Source: a virus. From it: a DNA stretch of 25,117 nt. This document shows, piece after piece, positions 15,710-23,090 of the stretch. The stretch covers positions 1-25,117 of IMG/VR virus record IMGVR_UViG_3300005882_000020. The stretch is one strand, 5' to 3'. Below the pieces are notes generated by a model, which was given only the letters and a program-made list of their open reading frames with translations, was not told where the DNA came from and searched no databases. The first letter of the stretch is position 1; each line of letters starts with the position of its first letter. The position numbers and the translations under genes are program-made.

Positions 15710-16345
15710 TTATCTCCTAATTTTCAAGTCACTAATAAATTTAGCAACTTCTTGGTGTATATATTTTTCGGCGACCGGGTCATTATTTGCAACGCCTTGT
15801 GCTGTTTCATAAACAATTTGGCCGCCACGCATGTTAAATAAGCTTTCGTATATTGCTTTTGGATATGCGTTTGGGGCGCTTGGCTGTGCAACAATGTCGA
15901 CAGTAACAATTTCAAAGTCACTAACAACACCGTCATGGTTAACATTTCCCGAACCCCGAGAACTAACACCTAACTTAACACCCGACTTTAACATAGTTTC
16001 TGCAATTTTACCCATTGGGGTAGGCAAAATTTTAAGGCGTCCATGCCCGGCGGTACCGTCCATCCACATCTCTGTAATGACATGTGACACACGATCTAAG
16101 TTAACCGTTAATTCTTCTGGATGATCTAATTCACCCATAACTGATAAGCCTTCGTTGATTCTGCTATTTACAGAATCAACAGCTTTAGTTATTTCGTGCA
16201 ACGGATATACTCTTTGATTGTGATTTCGTTGATCAGCTTGGATAAATATACCTTCCATATAAGTATATTTTTCGCCGCCTTCAACTTTTTGCTCAACAAT
16301 TGCGTGAGCTTTATCAAAGGGCATATATTCGTATAGTTTACGCAT
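15710..16345 (-). CDS. 21: Prohead protease gp21, 211 aa
   Basis: The start is ATG at 16345 (MRKLYEYMPFDKAHAIVEQ), with AAGG upstream. This serine protease matures the T4-like prohead, cutting scaffold and capsid proteins after hydrophobic-x-Glu. Expected family landmarks are present: RNHNQRVYPLHEI near 40-52, the catalytic histidine in GELDHPEE (His75), and the nucleophile in GVSSRGSG (Ser128/Ser129). These are followed by DFEIVTVDIVAQPSAPNA (143-160), the conserved strand-loop of this herpesvirus-like protease fold. The length is the same as T4 gp21 (about 212). It sits between the gp68-like core protein and gp22, which starts 4 nt after it. The C-terminal 50 residues after the P-S-A-P-N motif are probably regulatory and removed by self-cleavage. 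Confidence 0.95.
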   Translation of the reverse strand: MRKLYEYMPFDKAHAIVEQKVEGGEKYTYMEGIFIQADQRNHNQRVYPLHEITKAVDSVNSRINEGLSVMGELDHPEELTVNLDRVSHVITEMWMDGTAGHGRLKILPTPMGKIAETMLKSGVKLGVSSRGSGNVNHDGVVSDFEIVTVDIVAQPSAPNAYPKAIYESLFNMRGGQIVYETAQGVANNDPVAEKYIHQEVAKFISDLKIRR

Positions 16346-16359
16346 TTTAGCAAACCTTA

Positions 16360-17022
16360 TTACTTAACTTTATCAGTGAATATTGTGCTTTTGCCGTCAT
16401 CTTTAACATCTGTTTTAGCTTTTTCTTCTTTGCTATCAACATCGATGTTATCAGTTGGTGTATTGTCCTTGGCATCAACTTTACCAGAACCTTTTTCTTC
16501 ATCACTCACAAAGTCTACTGGCTCACCTTCAGTTTCGGTCTTTTCTGGTGCATCAGTATAAGGAGACTCTTTATTGTCTGCTTTGTCGCTGTTATCTGGT
16601 GCAGGAACTTCGTCACTTAGCTTAGTAGCTTCCATTACTTCTTCGCCTTCGTCGTCGAGTTCTGCTTCAACGTCTGCTTCGCCGGACATCAGTGCGTCGA
16701 ATTCTGCACGAAGGTCAGCTAAAGCAGCTTCTAGATCTTCTACTCGATCTTCAACTTCTTCAACGTCAACATCTCCGTCTTCTTCTTCGCTTGATTGTTC
16801 GTCGTCGGTGTCTGCAACAACTTCACTTTCAAAATCTTCTTTGGCGTCACCGCCAATTTCTTCATCAATTTCATCGTTGATTTCAAGATCGTCTTCTTCA
16901 CTTACAAGCTCTTGATAAATTTCTCGAGCTCGCTCAACAACAAAATCATGAAGCAATTCTGTGGCGCTTTCGTGCTCTTCATTAAGTAAGCACTCAAGTA
17001 CCTTTTCGAGCTTCTTTGACAT
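16360..17022 (-). CDS. 68: Acidic prohead core protein, gp68-like, 220 aa
   Basis: The start is ATG at 17022, with AAGGAGAA 8 nt upstream. Residues 1-45 (LEKVLECLLNEEHESATELLHDFVVERAREIYQELV) form two helices that I recognise from the head-core proteins lying before gp21 in marine T4-like phages. The rest is extremely acidic: Asp/Glu runs at about 40-90, a short coiled coil (VEDRVEDLEAALADLRAEFDALM), then a low-complexity Asp/Glu/Lys/Thr tail. It is longer than T4 gp68 (about 141) because of the acidic tail. As an internal core component it would be degraded or packaged with the prohead scaffold. The low-complexity tail is probably disordered. The stop is 14 nt before gp21. Confidence 0.75.
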   Translation of the reverse strand: MSKKLEKVLECLLNEEHESATELLHDFVVERAREIYQELVSEEDDLEINDEIDEEIGGDAKEDFESEVVADTDDEQSSEEEDGDVDVEEVEDRVEDLEAALADLRAEFDALMSGEADVEAELDDEGEEVMEATKLSDEVPAPDNSDKADNKESPYTDAPEKTETEGEPVDFVSDEEKGSGKVDAKDNTPTDNIDVDSKEEKAKTDVKDDGKSTIFTDKVK

Positions 17023-17093
17023 GTTAAAATTCTCCTTTATTTAAATGGTTTTGGTTCGAAAATACTTTTCTAGTTGTATTTAATATTTTTTTG

Positions 17094-17101
17094 TATTTAT
17101 T
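17094..17101 (-). promoter_or_regulatory. Candidate late promoter, AATAAATA
   Basis: Reads AATAAATAC on the minus strand, differing from the GATAAATA family by one base. It is 72 nt upstream of the gp68-like start, giving a longer leader than the others. Confidence 0.5.
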
Positions 17102-17112
17102 CAGCAGAAATA

Positions 17113-17135
17113 GGCCAAAAAGAACCTTTTTGACC
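17113..17135 (-). other. Hairpin between the gp67-slot and gp68-like genes
   Basis: GGCCAAAAAG (17113-17122) and CTTTTTGACC (17126-17135) can form a 10-bp stem with one wobble and a three-base loop. On the minus strand it is followed by TATTTCTG rather than a T run, so it would be a weak terminator or mRNA structural element. It lies between two AATAAATA candidate promoters. Confidence 0.45.
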
Positions 17136-17136
17136 G

Positions 17137-17144
17137 TATTTATT
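17137..17144 (-). promoter_or_regulatory. Second candidate late promoter, AATAAATA
   Basis: AATAAATAC on the minus strand, 115 nt upstream of the gp68-like start and upstream of the hairpin at 17113-17135. One mismatch from the local consensus. It may be a tandem promoter or a decayed copy. Confidence 0.35.
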
Positions 17145-17183
17145 GTTTATTTAGTTAGATTGCTTAACAAATTATGTTAATAC

Positions 17184-17402
17184 TTAATCGTGAGACCTGT
17201 ACATCTTCTGTACATTGTCAAGATATTCGTCACGTTCTTTGCGTTTAAAATCTTTCACTTGTCTTAACTTATTCAAATGTTTAAGTGTAAGTCTTGGTCG
17301 ACGAGTGTCGCTTTTTTTAGCAATGGGTCTTGAATCGGTTGCACTTGTCATGTAACCAAATGAACTATTGTAAAACTCCACTAACATTTCTTTATATCGC
17401 AT
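17184..17402 (-). CDS. Small basic protein in the gp67 position, 72 aa
   Basis: The start is ATG at 17402, with a strong GAGGAA site and a GATAAATA promoter at 17431-17438. The N-terminus is MRYKEMLVEFYNSSFGY. The core RRPRLTLKHLNKLRQVKDFKRKERDEYLDNV is a basic amphipathic helix. I associate this R-P-R-L-T-L-K-H-L-N-K-L-R pattern with short conserved proteins between portal and head-core genes in marine T4-like phages. T4 has gp67 (80 aa, head core) at this position, but that protein is acidic and I see no direct similarity. Equivalence to gp67 is therefore positional only. A role in head assembly is plausible given its place between gp20 and the gp68-like gene. Confidence 0.65.
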   Translation of the reverse strand: MRYKEMLVEFYNSSFGYMTSATDSRPIAKKSDTRRPRLTLKHLNKLRQVKDFKRKERDEYLDNVQKMYRSHD

Positions 17403-17430
17403 TGCTAATTCCTCTAAAACAGTTGCATAA

Positions 17431-17438
17431 TATTTATC
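17431..17438 (-). promoter_or_regulatory. Phage late promoter, GATAAATA
   Basis: Exact GATAAATA on the minus strand in the gap after the gp20 stop (17450), 29 nt upstream of the ATG at 17402. It restarts transcription for the head-core/capsid operon 17402-13413. Confidence 0.75.
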
Positions 17439-17449
17439 ACATCACACAA

Positions 17450-20404
17450 CTATTCTTCGCCTTCTACGTTATCATCGACGACATTGTCTGTGTCTACGTC
17501 TTCTATATCTTCATCAGCAAATTCGTCATCGTCAAAGTCACCGAGATCGCTGGACATGTTTTCGAAGTCTTCTGCACCTGGCGGTACAACGCCTACATCT
17601 CGTATGTCAGCACTTGTTTTGGCTGTGTTTGCATTATTTTCTTCTGCCCATAGCTTTTCGTTTTCTTTAACTTCTTCTTCAGATAGTCCTAGATATTTTT
17701 TTACTGCGAACCGCTTACTAATAAATCCAACATCAGATATAGATGTAAAATTATTAATTCTTGCCGAATCAAGTTCAATTTGTCTGTACTTACTAAAGTT
17801 TTGTGGCTCGTTAAATACTATTTCAAACATACTAGTATCGATGCCACTGTGCCCTTTAAACTTCAAATATTTTTTAAATTCTGCGTCAAATACATCAACA
17901 ATTTTGTTTTGGTGTCGCTGACATGTTTTACTGAATCTAAACTCTTGTATAAATGCTGTTCCTACGCGACCATCATTGTAACTTGCAGATCCATCTTCAG
18001 GTCCTGTAGGTAAGTATGAACTAGGAACACCTAACGCTCGCATCATTTTATTATTAAAGTAGCGCAAATCATCTATTTCGCCCATGTTTTCGCCGCCGGG
18101 TAAAGTTGTCACGTCACTTCCTCGACCGTCGGAAGTTTGAGCAAAGTAATAATCTTCTAACATACTATTTTTGACAAATATACCTGCTTCAAGAGCAAAA
18201 GTGTGATGTTTATGCCAGCGTTCTTGGAAGTCAACTGTAATTGTTCCTACGTCGCGGTTTTCAACTTTTTCGATTTTAGAAATTCGATGATTATACACTG
18301 CTGTTTTTTCTTTAAAATCTCTCCAGTTCTTATATCCGTATTTCTCATACATGATCTTTAACTTGGAATCAGTAAATACATCATTCTTAACATTTTGCGT
18401 AGACTTAGGATTTACTGGGTTTGCTTCTCTCATTAACGAAATAAAGTTCTTATCTTGGTTAAGTAACTCAATAGTCTCTAAACGATTACTGTCATTCTTT
18501 TTAACAGTTTCAACAACATAAGTTAGCATATCCTGTGTAAAATTAAAAGTTTGGTTTTGAGTTCGTTTCTTTGATAGTACATCTTTGCCTTGCTCAATAA
18601 ACTTCGCTTTGGCTTCAGGATTATTTTTTAAATATTCGCTACGTGATTTTCCGCTTTTTGCGAATTGTTCTTTCCTAATATCTGGGTCAATGTTGCTTAG
18701 AGCTTCTTTGATTTTATCCGAATGTCCTTTGTAGCAATCTTTCCAATTAGGGTTATTTTTGCGATATTCTTCTAAACCTTGACGTATTTTATCTTTGACA
18801 CGTTCTGCTTCTTCGTCGGAAATGTTTTCCCAGTATTCCTTTTTATTTAGAACATGAAAACGCTTATGATCTTCGAAACTCATCCAAGCAAGATTACGAG
18901 GATCATTATTATAACGATTGTAATCTTTGTGATGTACAGTATCCTTGTCTAACTCTTTTAACTTTTCATCAAATATCATTACTTGATGCTTTTCCATGTC
19001 TTTAAAAAATTCAGCGACTACTCGGTGAACATATTTCCATGTATTGTCACTATGGTCAAATACTTGAGTATAGCTTCTGTTTTTATCATTTGACAAACTT
19101 TTTTCGCGTGTTTCGAAACTAATTAACGGATCGTCGGCAGTCAAATCTTGTGCTTCAACAAAACCTTTACCTAACACAGGAATTTTATGATCCGGTGTAC
19201 AGATAATTTCTTTGCCATTATCTAACGTAATTTTAATTGTTTCGGCATCTTTTCTTGTAATTCCTGCCCATGTAATGTTACCTGGCATTATTTTACCAGT
19301 AATAGGATCTGTACTATATACCCAGTTTTCTTTACCTTGTTGGTATTCATTAATTAATTCATTTAACTCTAGCGTTCTGCCATCTAATAACGGAATACGT
19401 GTAGATAAGTCTAAGCACATCGGATTATATGCAGCATCTGTTACTGATGCTCCGCCGCCGTTCTTACTAGGAATGCGTTTTTGTTGAACTTCGTATTTAA
19501 CACGTTCGATATATTGTGCTGCTTTGTGCGGAGGCATTGTTCCTACATCAATTTTAAATACACGTCGCTCGGGTGCTCGGTGAATACGATATATTAGAAC
19601 ACTATCTTCGATAAGTTCTTTTTGTTTGTATATTTTAAATATCGGCTCTAATACACTAACACCAAACGGCCATGCGTTATCCATTCCTTCTGTTAAGCTA
19701 ACTTGAACAACATGTTCTGCATCAATCGGAACTGATTGTTCTGCTGCAACATAGCCTTGTCCTGTTGGCATGTTATGTGCAGTTGTGTAATTTGGCTGTC
19801 CTGGGTTTGGCGAGGACTTAAAGCCTCCAGAGCTATGGAATCCTGCAGGAGTTGTTTTTGATGTATCGGACGCAACAAGAGACGTTAAATTAAGGTCAAG
19901 ATTTTTAATATAATATTGCTCTATTTTTTTACCTTTGCTTTCGTTAACAATAACTTTTTCAACATTCTCTTGGCTTACCCATAGCAACTTAAAAGTTTCA
20001 GGATCTCTTATGAAAAACTGATCACCGTATTTAAGTGTTGACCGGAACAGCCGGAACATTCTTTTAGGAAATTCGTTGATATAGCACCATTGCATCAATA
20101 CATTTTCTAAAACTGACAGTTCGCTTTTAGATGGCTCTTTTTTCCATCTAATACTAAACGGCAAGCCTGTACGAGAATCTAATTGTGTGGAAAATTCTGC
20201 AATTGTGTCGAGAGCTGCATTAATTTCATGGTCCATGTCCATTTGATCGTATTGCACATATCGTTGCAAGCGATTAGGTGGCCCTTGATATACTTCTGGC
20301 AACCAGTTGCTAAACTTTGATGTTGCTGCCACAATACCGGGCGAAGTAACACCATTGCCTTGTGTTACTGTTTTGACGATTTTAAAATGCTTTTTCCACG
20401 ACAT
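17450..20404 (-). CDS. 20: Portal vertex protein gp20 interrupted by an intein, 984 aa precursor
   Basis: The start is ATG at 20404, with AAGAGGT upstream, 13 nt after the stop of the tape-measure-like gene. gp20 forms the dodecameric DNA entry ring and nucleates head assembly. N-extein residues 1-329 include PEVYQGPPNRLQRYVQYDQMDMDHEINAALDTIAEF, RLFRSTLKYGDQFF and SVLEPIFKIYKQKELIEDSVLIYRIHRAPERRVF, all typical of gp20. The C-extein (747-984) begins SMLEDYYFAQTSDGRGSDV, then LPGGENMGEIDDLRYFNNKM and VPSSYLP, and ends with an acidic tail. Removing residues 330-746 rejoins AAYNPM to SMLEDYYF, the uninterrupted motif of other gp20 proteins, leaving a 567-residue mature portal (T4 gp20 has 524). 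Downstream are the gp67-slot and gp68-like genes. Confidence 0.95.
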   Translation of the reverse strand: MSWKKHFKIVKTVTQGNGVTSPGIVAATSKFSNWLPEVYQGPPNRLQRYVQYDQMDMDHEINAALDTIAEFSTQLDSRTGLPFSIRWKKEPSKSELSVLENVLMQWCYINEFPKRMFRLFRSTLKYGDQFFIRDPETFKLLWVSQENVEKVIVNESKGKKIEQYYIKNLDLNLTSLVASDTSKTTPAGFHSSGGFKSSPNPGQPNYTTAHNMPTGQGYVAAEQSVPIDAEHVVQVSLTEGMDNAWPFGVSVLEPIFKIYKQKELIEDSVLIYRIHRAPERRVFKIDVGTMPPHKAAQYIERVKYEVQQKRIPSKNGGGASVTDAAYNPMCLDLSTRIPLLDGRTLELNELINEYQQGKENWVYSTDPITGKIMPGNITWAGITRKDAETIKITLDNGKEIICTPDHKIPVLGKGFVEAQDLTADDPLISFETREKSLSNDKNRSYTQVFDHSDNTWKYVHRVVAEFFKDMEKHQVMIFDEKLKELDKDTVHHKDYNRYNNDPRNLAWMSFEDHKRFHVLNKKEYWENISDEEAERVKDKIRQGLEEYRKNNPNWKDCYKGHSDKIKEALSNIDPDIRKEQFAKSGKSRSEYLKNNPEAKAKFIEQGKDVLSKKRTQNQTFNFTQDMLTYVVETVKKNDSNRLETIELLNQDKNFISLMREANPVNPKSTQNVKNDVFTDSKLKIMYEKYGYKNWRDFKEKTAVYNHRISKIEKVENRDVGTITVDFQERWHKHHTFALEAGIFVKNSMLEDYYFAQTSDGRGSDVTTLPGGENMGEIDDLRYFNNKMMRALGVPSSYLPTGPEDGSASYNDGRVGTAFIQEFRFSKTCQRHQNKIVDVFDAEFKKYLKFKGHSGIDTSMFEIVFNEPQNFSKYRQIELDSARINNFTSISDVGFISKRFAVKKYLGLSEEEVKENEKLWAEENNANTAKTSADIRDVGVVPPGAEDFENMSSDLGDFDDDEFADEDIEDVDTDNVVDDNVEGEE
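18167..19417 (-). mobile_element. Intein with HNH homing endonuclease in gp20 (Cys330-Asn746)
   Basis: It encodes 417 residues that should splice out of gp20. Block A is CLDLSTRIPLLDG with Cys330 as nucleophile. Block B contains ICTPDHKIPV with the T-x-x-H signature (Thr403, His406). The C-terminal splicing region has VGTITVDF, then HHTFALEAGIFVKN ending in Asn746, and the +1 residue is Ser747. The usual penultimate histidine is replaced by lysine (VKN). The middle holds an HNH nuclease: VHHKDYNRYNNDPRNL (His491, His492, Asn500, Asn504) and EDHKRFH (His513, His517). About 190 lysine-rich residues follow that look like DNA-binding modules, including GLEEYRKNNPNWKDCYKGHSDKIKEAL. The reading frame is intact, so both splicing and homing may be active. 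It interrupts a highly conserved portal motif, the usual choice of inteins. Confidence 0.9.
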
Positions 20405-20417
20405 TTGCTATACCTCT

Positions 20418-23003
20418 TTACAATGTTCCTGCTTGTCTGTCTGACTCGCGCTTTGCTTGCTTCATACGTTCTTTTTGCAATCTTACTTGTTCTTCTTGGA
20501 GCGCGATAGAACGTTTTTGTAGCTCGATCTTCTCTCTTTCAAGTAAAAGTTTTTCTTTTAATTGTTTTTCTTTATTTATCTTTGCTTTAGCAACATCGTT
20601 CGGTTTGGTGATATCATCTTCGTCGTGTGTTGCATTCCAAATAGATTCGCCAATAGACGACCCTATGTTTTCTAACACGTTTCCTATTGTTGACTTTGTT
20701 TCGTCATAAATCTTTCTTGTGTTTAATGTGTCAAATGATAAAAAGTCTATTAAATCAGCTGCGCTGCCGATGACGCCATCGAAAAATCCTTCAGCACCCG
20801 ACTTTAAGCCAGTTAAACTCGACAACACTGTGTCTCCACTGCTTTTTAATGTTTCCATAAAGTCTGTGACGCCAGATGTTATTCCTTCGTACATGCCATA
20901 AATTGCTGTGACGCCTGGTATTTTTTTAATTAATGATTTACCACCTGACATCAATTTGTCAACTGGTATTTTAGATATTAAATTCTTTGTTGCAGAAAAC
21001 CCTTTAGTGATTACATCTTTTCCTACTTGTAAAGCAGAGCCTATCATATTTTTAGTTGCGGAGCCTGCAGTCTTTAATACATTAAACACTGATCTTCCTG
21101 CACTAGCTGTTACATCTTTAGCAGTCACTAAGCCTGCTTTTGCTGATGTTGCAATTTTTGACATTACATTGCCGGTGCCTGCTTTTGCTTTTATTGCAGC
21201 ATCTTTCATAGAGCTTGTCATTCTTCTAAATCTGCCACGACGTCGAGCTCTTGGTTTGCCTTTGCCTTTTTTGCCGCGGCCGTCGCCGCCTGCATCAAAC
21301 CCGCCCGTGGTGTTTCCGTTAACAATCACTGTTCCTGCATTGATGACTTTGTTAGAGAAAAACCCTGCTAATTTACTAGCACCTAATATTGCAGCAACAC
21401 CGCCAAGTGCTAAACCTATGTCAGTCCACGATATTTTACTAATTGATTTAACTATATCAGCTAATTTTTCGCCAAATTTACTTACAGTTGCTAACACATC
21501 GTCAACATTATCACCAAATTGTCCAAGGAATGACGAAACAAAACGATCTTTTATAGTCGATATACTGTCAGTAAATTCTCGCATTTTTGCAAGCTCAGCT
21601 TCTTTTCTTAAACGCTCTTCTTTTGCAAGCTTTTTAGCTTCGTCAAGCGATATTCCTCGTTCTTTGGCGATTGCTCTTGCTCTTGCAAGATTAGCTTGCT
21701 CAACTGCTTGCTGTGTTTCGCTTTGTGCTTCGGCGCTTTGCTTTGCTTGCATTACTGCTTGCAACATGCTGGCAGCGGCCTGGTTATTTCCTGCTACTAA
21801 AGCTCGCAAGCGGTCTGTGTCTGCTTCGCTTAAAGCTTTTAATAATCTTTGCTCAGCTTTTCTTCGTTGCTCGCCAACTAATGTGCCAGACTTAATTCCG
21901 TTTGCAAATTCGGCCATTTGTGTTGCAACATTGCCCATACCTGCTTGTACCGCTACTTGGAATGTGTCTGTCACTTGGGGCGCGACAGATCCTACCATTT
22001 CAGTTAATGCGTCAGCTAAATATGGACTAGCTGCGGTAAATGTTGCAATTGATTGTTCAAACGCTTTCCTTGCATTAACAGGCAACGATCGTAATGTTGC
22101 TTGTATCATTGGGTCGTCAAATGCTGTTGCTACACCATCTAATATTTTTTCTTTTGAAACACCAAACGCAACCGATAACTGTTTAGAACTTAGTGCTAAT
22201 TCAGACATACTTTTGCGTGTGTTTGCGTTTTGTATTGTGTTAAACAACCCTAGCTTTCTTTGATTGTCAAGATATTGTGCTGCATATTCTGCAGATTCTT
22301 TTGTTGTAAAACCGTATACTCTTAGATTTTTTGACACGGTGTTAATGTTCTTACTAAGCCCTTTTGCAGACGTATTAAACACCCTAGCATATTGTGTTGC
22401 CATTCCAGTAAACTCGTCTAAAGACATGTTTAGTGATGTAGATGTTTTTATTAAGTTAGAAAGGCCGCCTGTTACATATACACCGCTATTTGACAAATCA
22501 GAAAATGTTTCTAATGTATTCATTACACTAGCTGCAAGAACACCTGCGGTACCTGCCACTAACCCTAAGCTGGCGGCAGCCAATGCTGATCTGCTACTTA
22601 CAAATTCAAAAGCAGGAGAAAGCTTACCCATTTTATTTGACATCATGTCATTGAATGACGATAATGCATTATTAGGCAAGTTAGCAGCAAACATCTTTAT
22701 ATTCTGTGTTGCTGTGCCATATTCCTTAATATACTTTTTTTGTTCTTCTGTTAAATCTTTAAAACTATTGACAGAATTCGAAACTGTTTTTACAAGTTTT
22801 TTAATTTCCTTTTCTTCGTCAACTTTAGACTTAGATGCTTTTTTAAAAGCTTCTTCTATTTTCTTTGAAACTTTTGCTAAATTGTCTTTTGTCTTTTTCG
22901 AAGGGTTGCCGGAGCCAAATGCGCGAGAATTTACAACTTCTTTTAGCGCGTCTGCTAATTCTTTTATTGATTGCCTATCTAATGCAACTATATTGTCTGC
23001 CAT
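20418..23003 (-). CDS. Tape-measure-like tail protein, 861 aa
   Basis: The start is ATG at 23003 with a poor ribosome site, downstream of a GATAAATA promoter at 23058-23065. The protein is mostly helical. There is a charged coiled coil at about 35-100, a first hydrophobic segment at about 137-162 (ALAAASLGLVAGTAGVLAASV) and a Gln/Ala/Arg-rich coiled coil at about 378-475. A second hydrophobic segment lies at about 527-549 and a very basic patch near 576-594 (GKGKPRARRRGRFRR). Glycine/alanine-rich amphipathic repeats fill 600-790, and a Glu/Lys/Gln coiled coil ends the protein (804-855). This mix is typical of tape-measure proteins, which set tail length and enter the host membrane. It is not obviously homologous to T4 gp29 by eye. 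The adjacent gp26-type gene supports a tail role. An internal head protein is the main alternative. Confidence 0.6.
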   Translation of the reverse strand: MADNIVALDRQSIKELADALKEVVNSRAFGSGNPSKKTKDNLAKVSKKIEEAFKKASKSKVDEEKEIKKLVKTVSNSVNSFKDLTEEQKKYIKEYGTATQNIKMFAANLPNNALSSFNDMMSNKMGKLSPAFEFVSSRSALAAASLGLVAGTAGVLAASVMNTLETFSDLSNSGVYVTGGLSNLIKTSTSLNMSLDEFTGMATQYARVFNTSAKGLSKNINTVSKNLRVYGFTTKESAEYAAQYLDNQRKLGLFNTIQNANTRKSMSELALSSKQLSVAFGVSKEKILDGVATAFDDPMIQATLRSLPVNARKAFEQSIATFTAASPYLADALTEMVGSVAPQVTDTFQVAVQAGMGNVATQMAEFANGIKSGTLVGEQRRKAEQRLLKALSEADTDRLRALVAGNNQAAASMLQAVMQAKQSAEAQSETQQAVEQANLARARAIAKERGISLDEAKKLAKEERLRKEAELAKMREFTDSISTIKDRFVSSFLGQFGDNVDDVLATVSKFGEKLADIVKSISKISWTDIGLALGGVAAILGASKLAGFFSNKVINAGTVIVNGNTTGGFDAGGDGRGKKGKGKPRARRRGRFRRMTSSMKDAAIKAKAGTGNVMSKIATSAKAGLVTAKDVTASAGRSVFNVLKTAGSATKNMIGSALQVGKDVITKGFSATKNLISKIPVDKLMSGGKSLIKKIPGVTAIYGMYEGITSGVTDFMETLKSSGDTVLSSLTGLKSGAEGFFDGVIGSAADLIDFLSFDTLNTRKIYDETKSTIGNVLENIGSSIGESIWNATHDEDDITKPNDVAKAKINKEKQLKEKLLLEREKIELQKRSIALQEEQVRLQKERMKQAKRESDRQAGTL
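20573..20580 (-). promoter_or_regulatory. Possible internal late promoter for gp20, GATAAATA
   Basis: Exact GATAAATA on the minus strand inside the 3' coding part of the tape-measure-like gene, 169 nt before the gp20 start. It encodes part of AKINKEK, so codon content alone could explain it. The spacing is longer than for the other promoters. Confidence 0.3.
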
Positions 23004-23030
23004 TTTTTGTTATGCCCAGTTTTTTGTATC

Positions 23031-23038
23031 GATAAATA
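23031..23038 (+). promoter_or_regulatory. Phage late promoter on the plus strand, GATAAATA
   Basis: Exact GATAAATAACTATATG on the plus strand, ending 52 nt before the gp26-type ATG at 23091. It drives the plus-strand unit 23091-24674. Its site lies inside the leader of the divergent minus-strand transcript. Confidence 0.75.
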
Positions 23039-23057
23039 ACTATATGATAGTTCATTG

Positions 23058-23065
23058 TATTTATC
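23058..23065 (-). promoter_or_regulatory. Phage late promoter on the minus strand, GATAAATA
   Basis: Exact GATAAATAC on the minus strand, 55 nt upstream of the tape-measure-like ATG at 23003. It starts the long minus-strand run. It lies to the right of the plus-strand promoter (23031-23038), so the two transcripts should overlap at their 5' ends. Confidence 0.75.
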
Positions 23066-23090
23066 ATCTACATTAAAAGGTATTATAACT

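Noticed and set aside
15724-15969. 81-codon minus-strand frame inside gp21
   Set aside because: An out-of-frame shadow within a confidently identified gene, with no separate ribosome site.
16241-16248. GATAAATA on the plus strand
   Set aside because: Antisense within gp21, with no plus-strand gene downstream.
20908-23076. Long open frames on the plus strand (451 and 270 codons) opposite the tape-measure-like gene
   Set aside because: They mirror the codon pattern of the minus-strand gene, have no ribosome sites, and run through the promoter region. They are antisense shadows of a helical Ala/Ser/Lys-rich protein.
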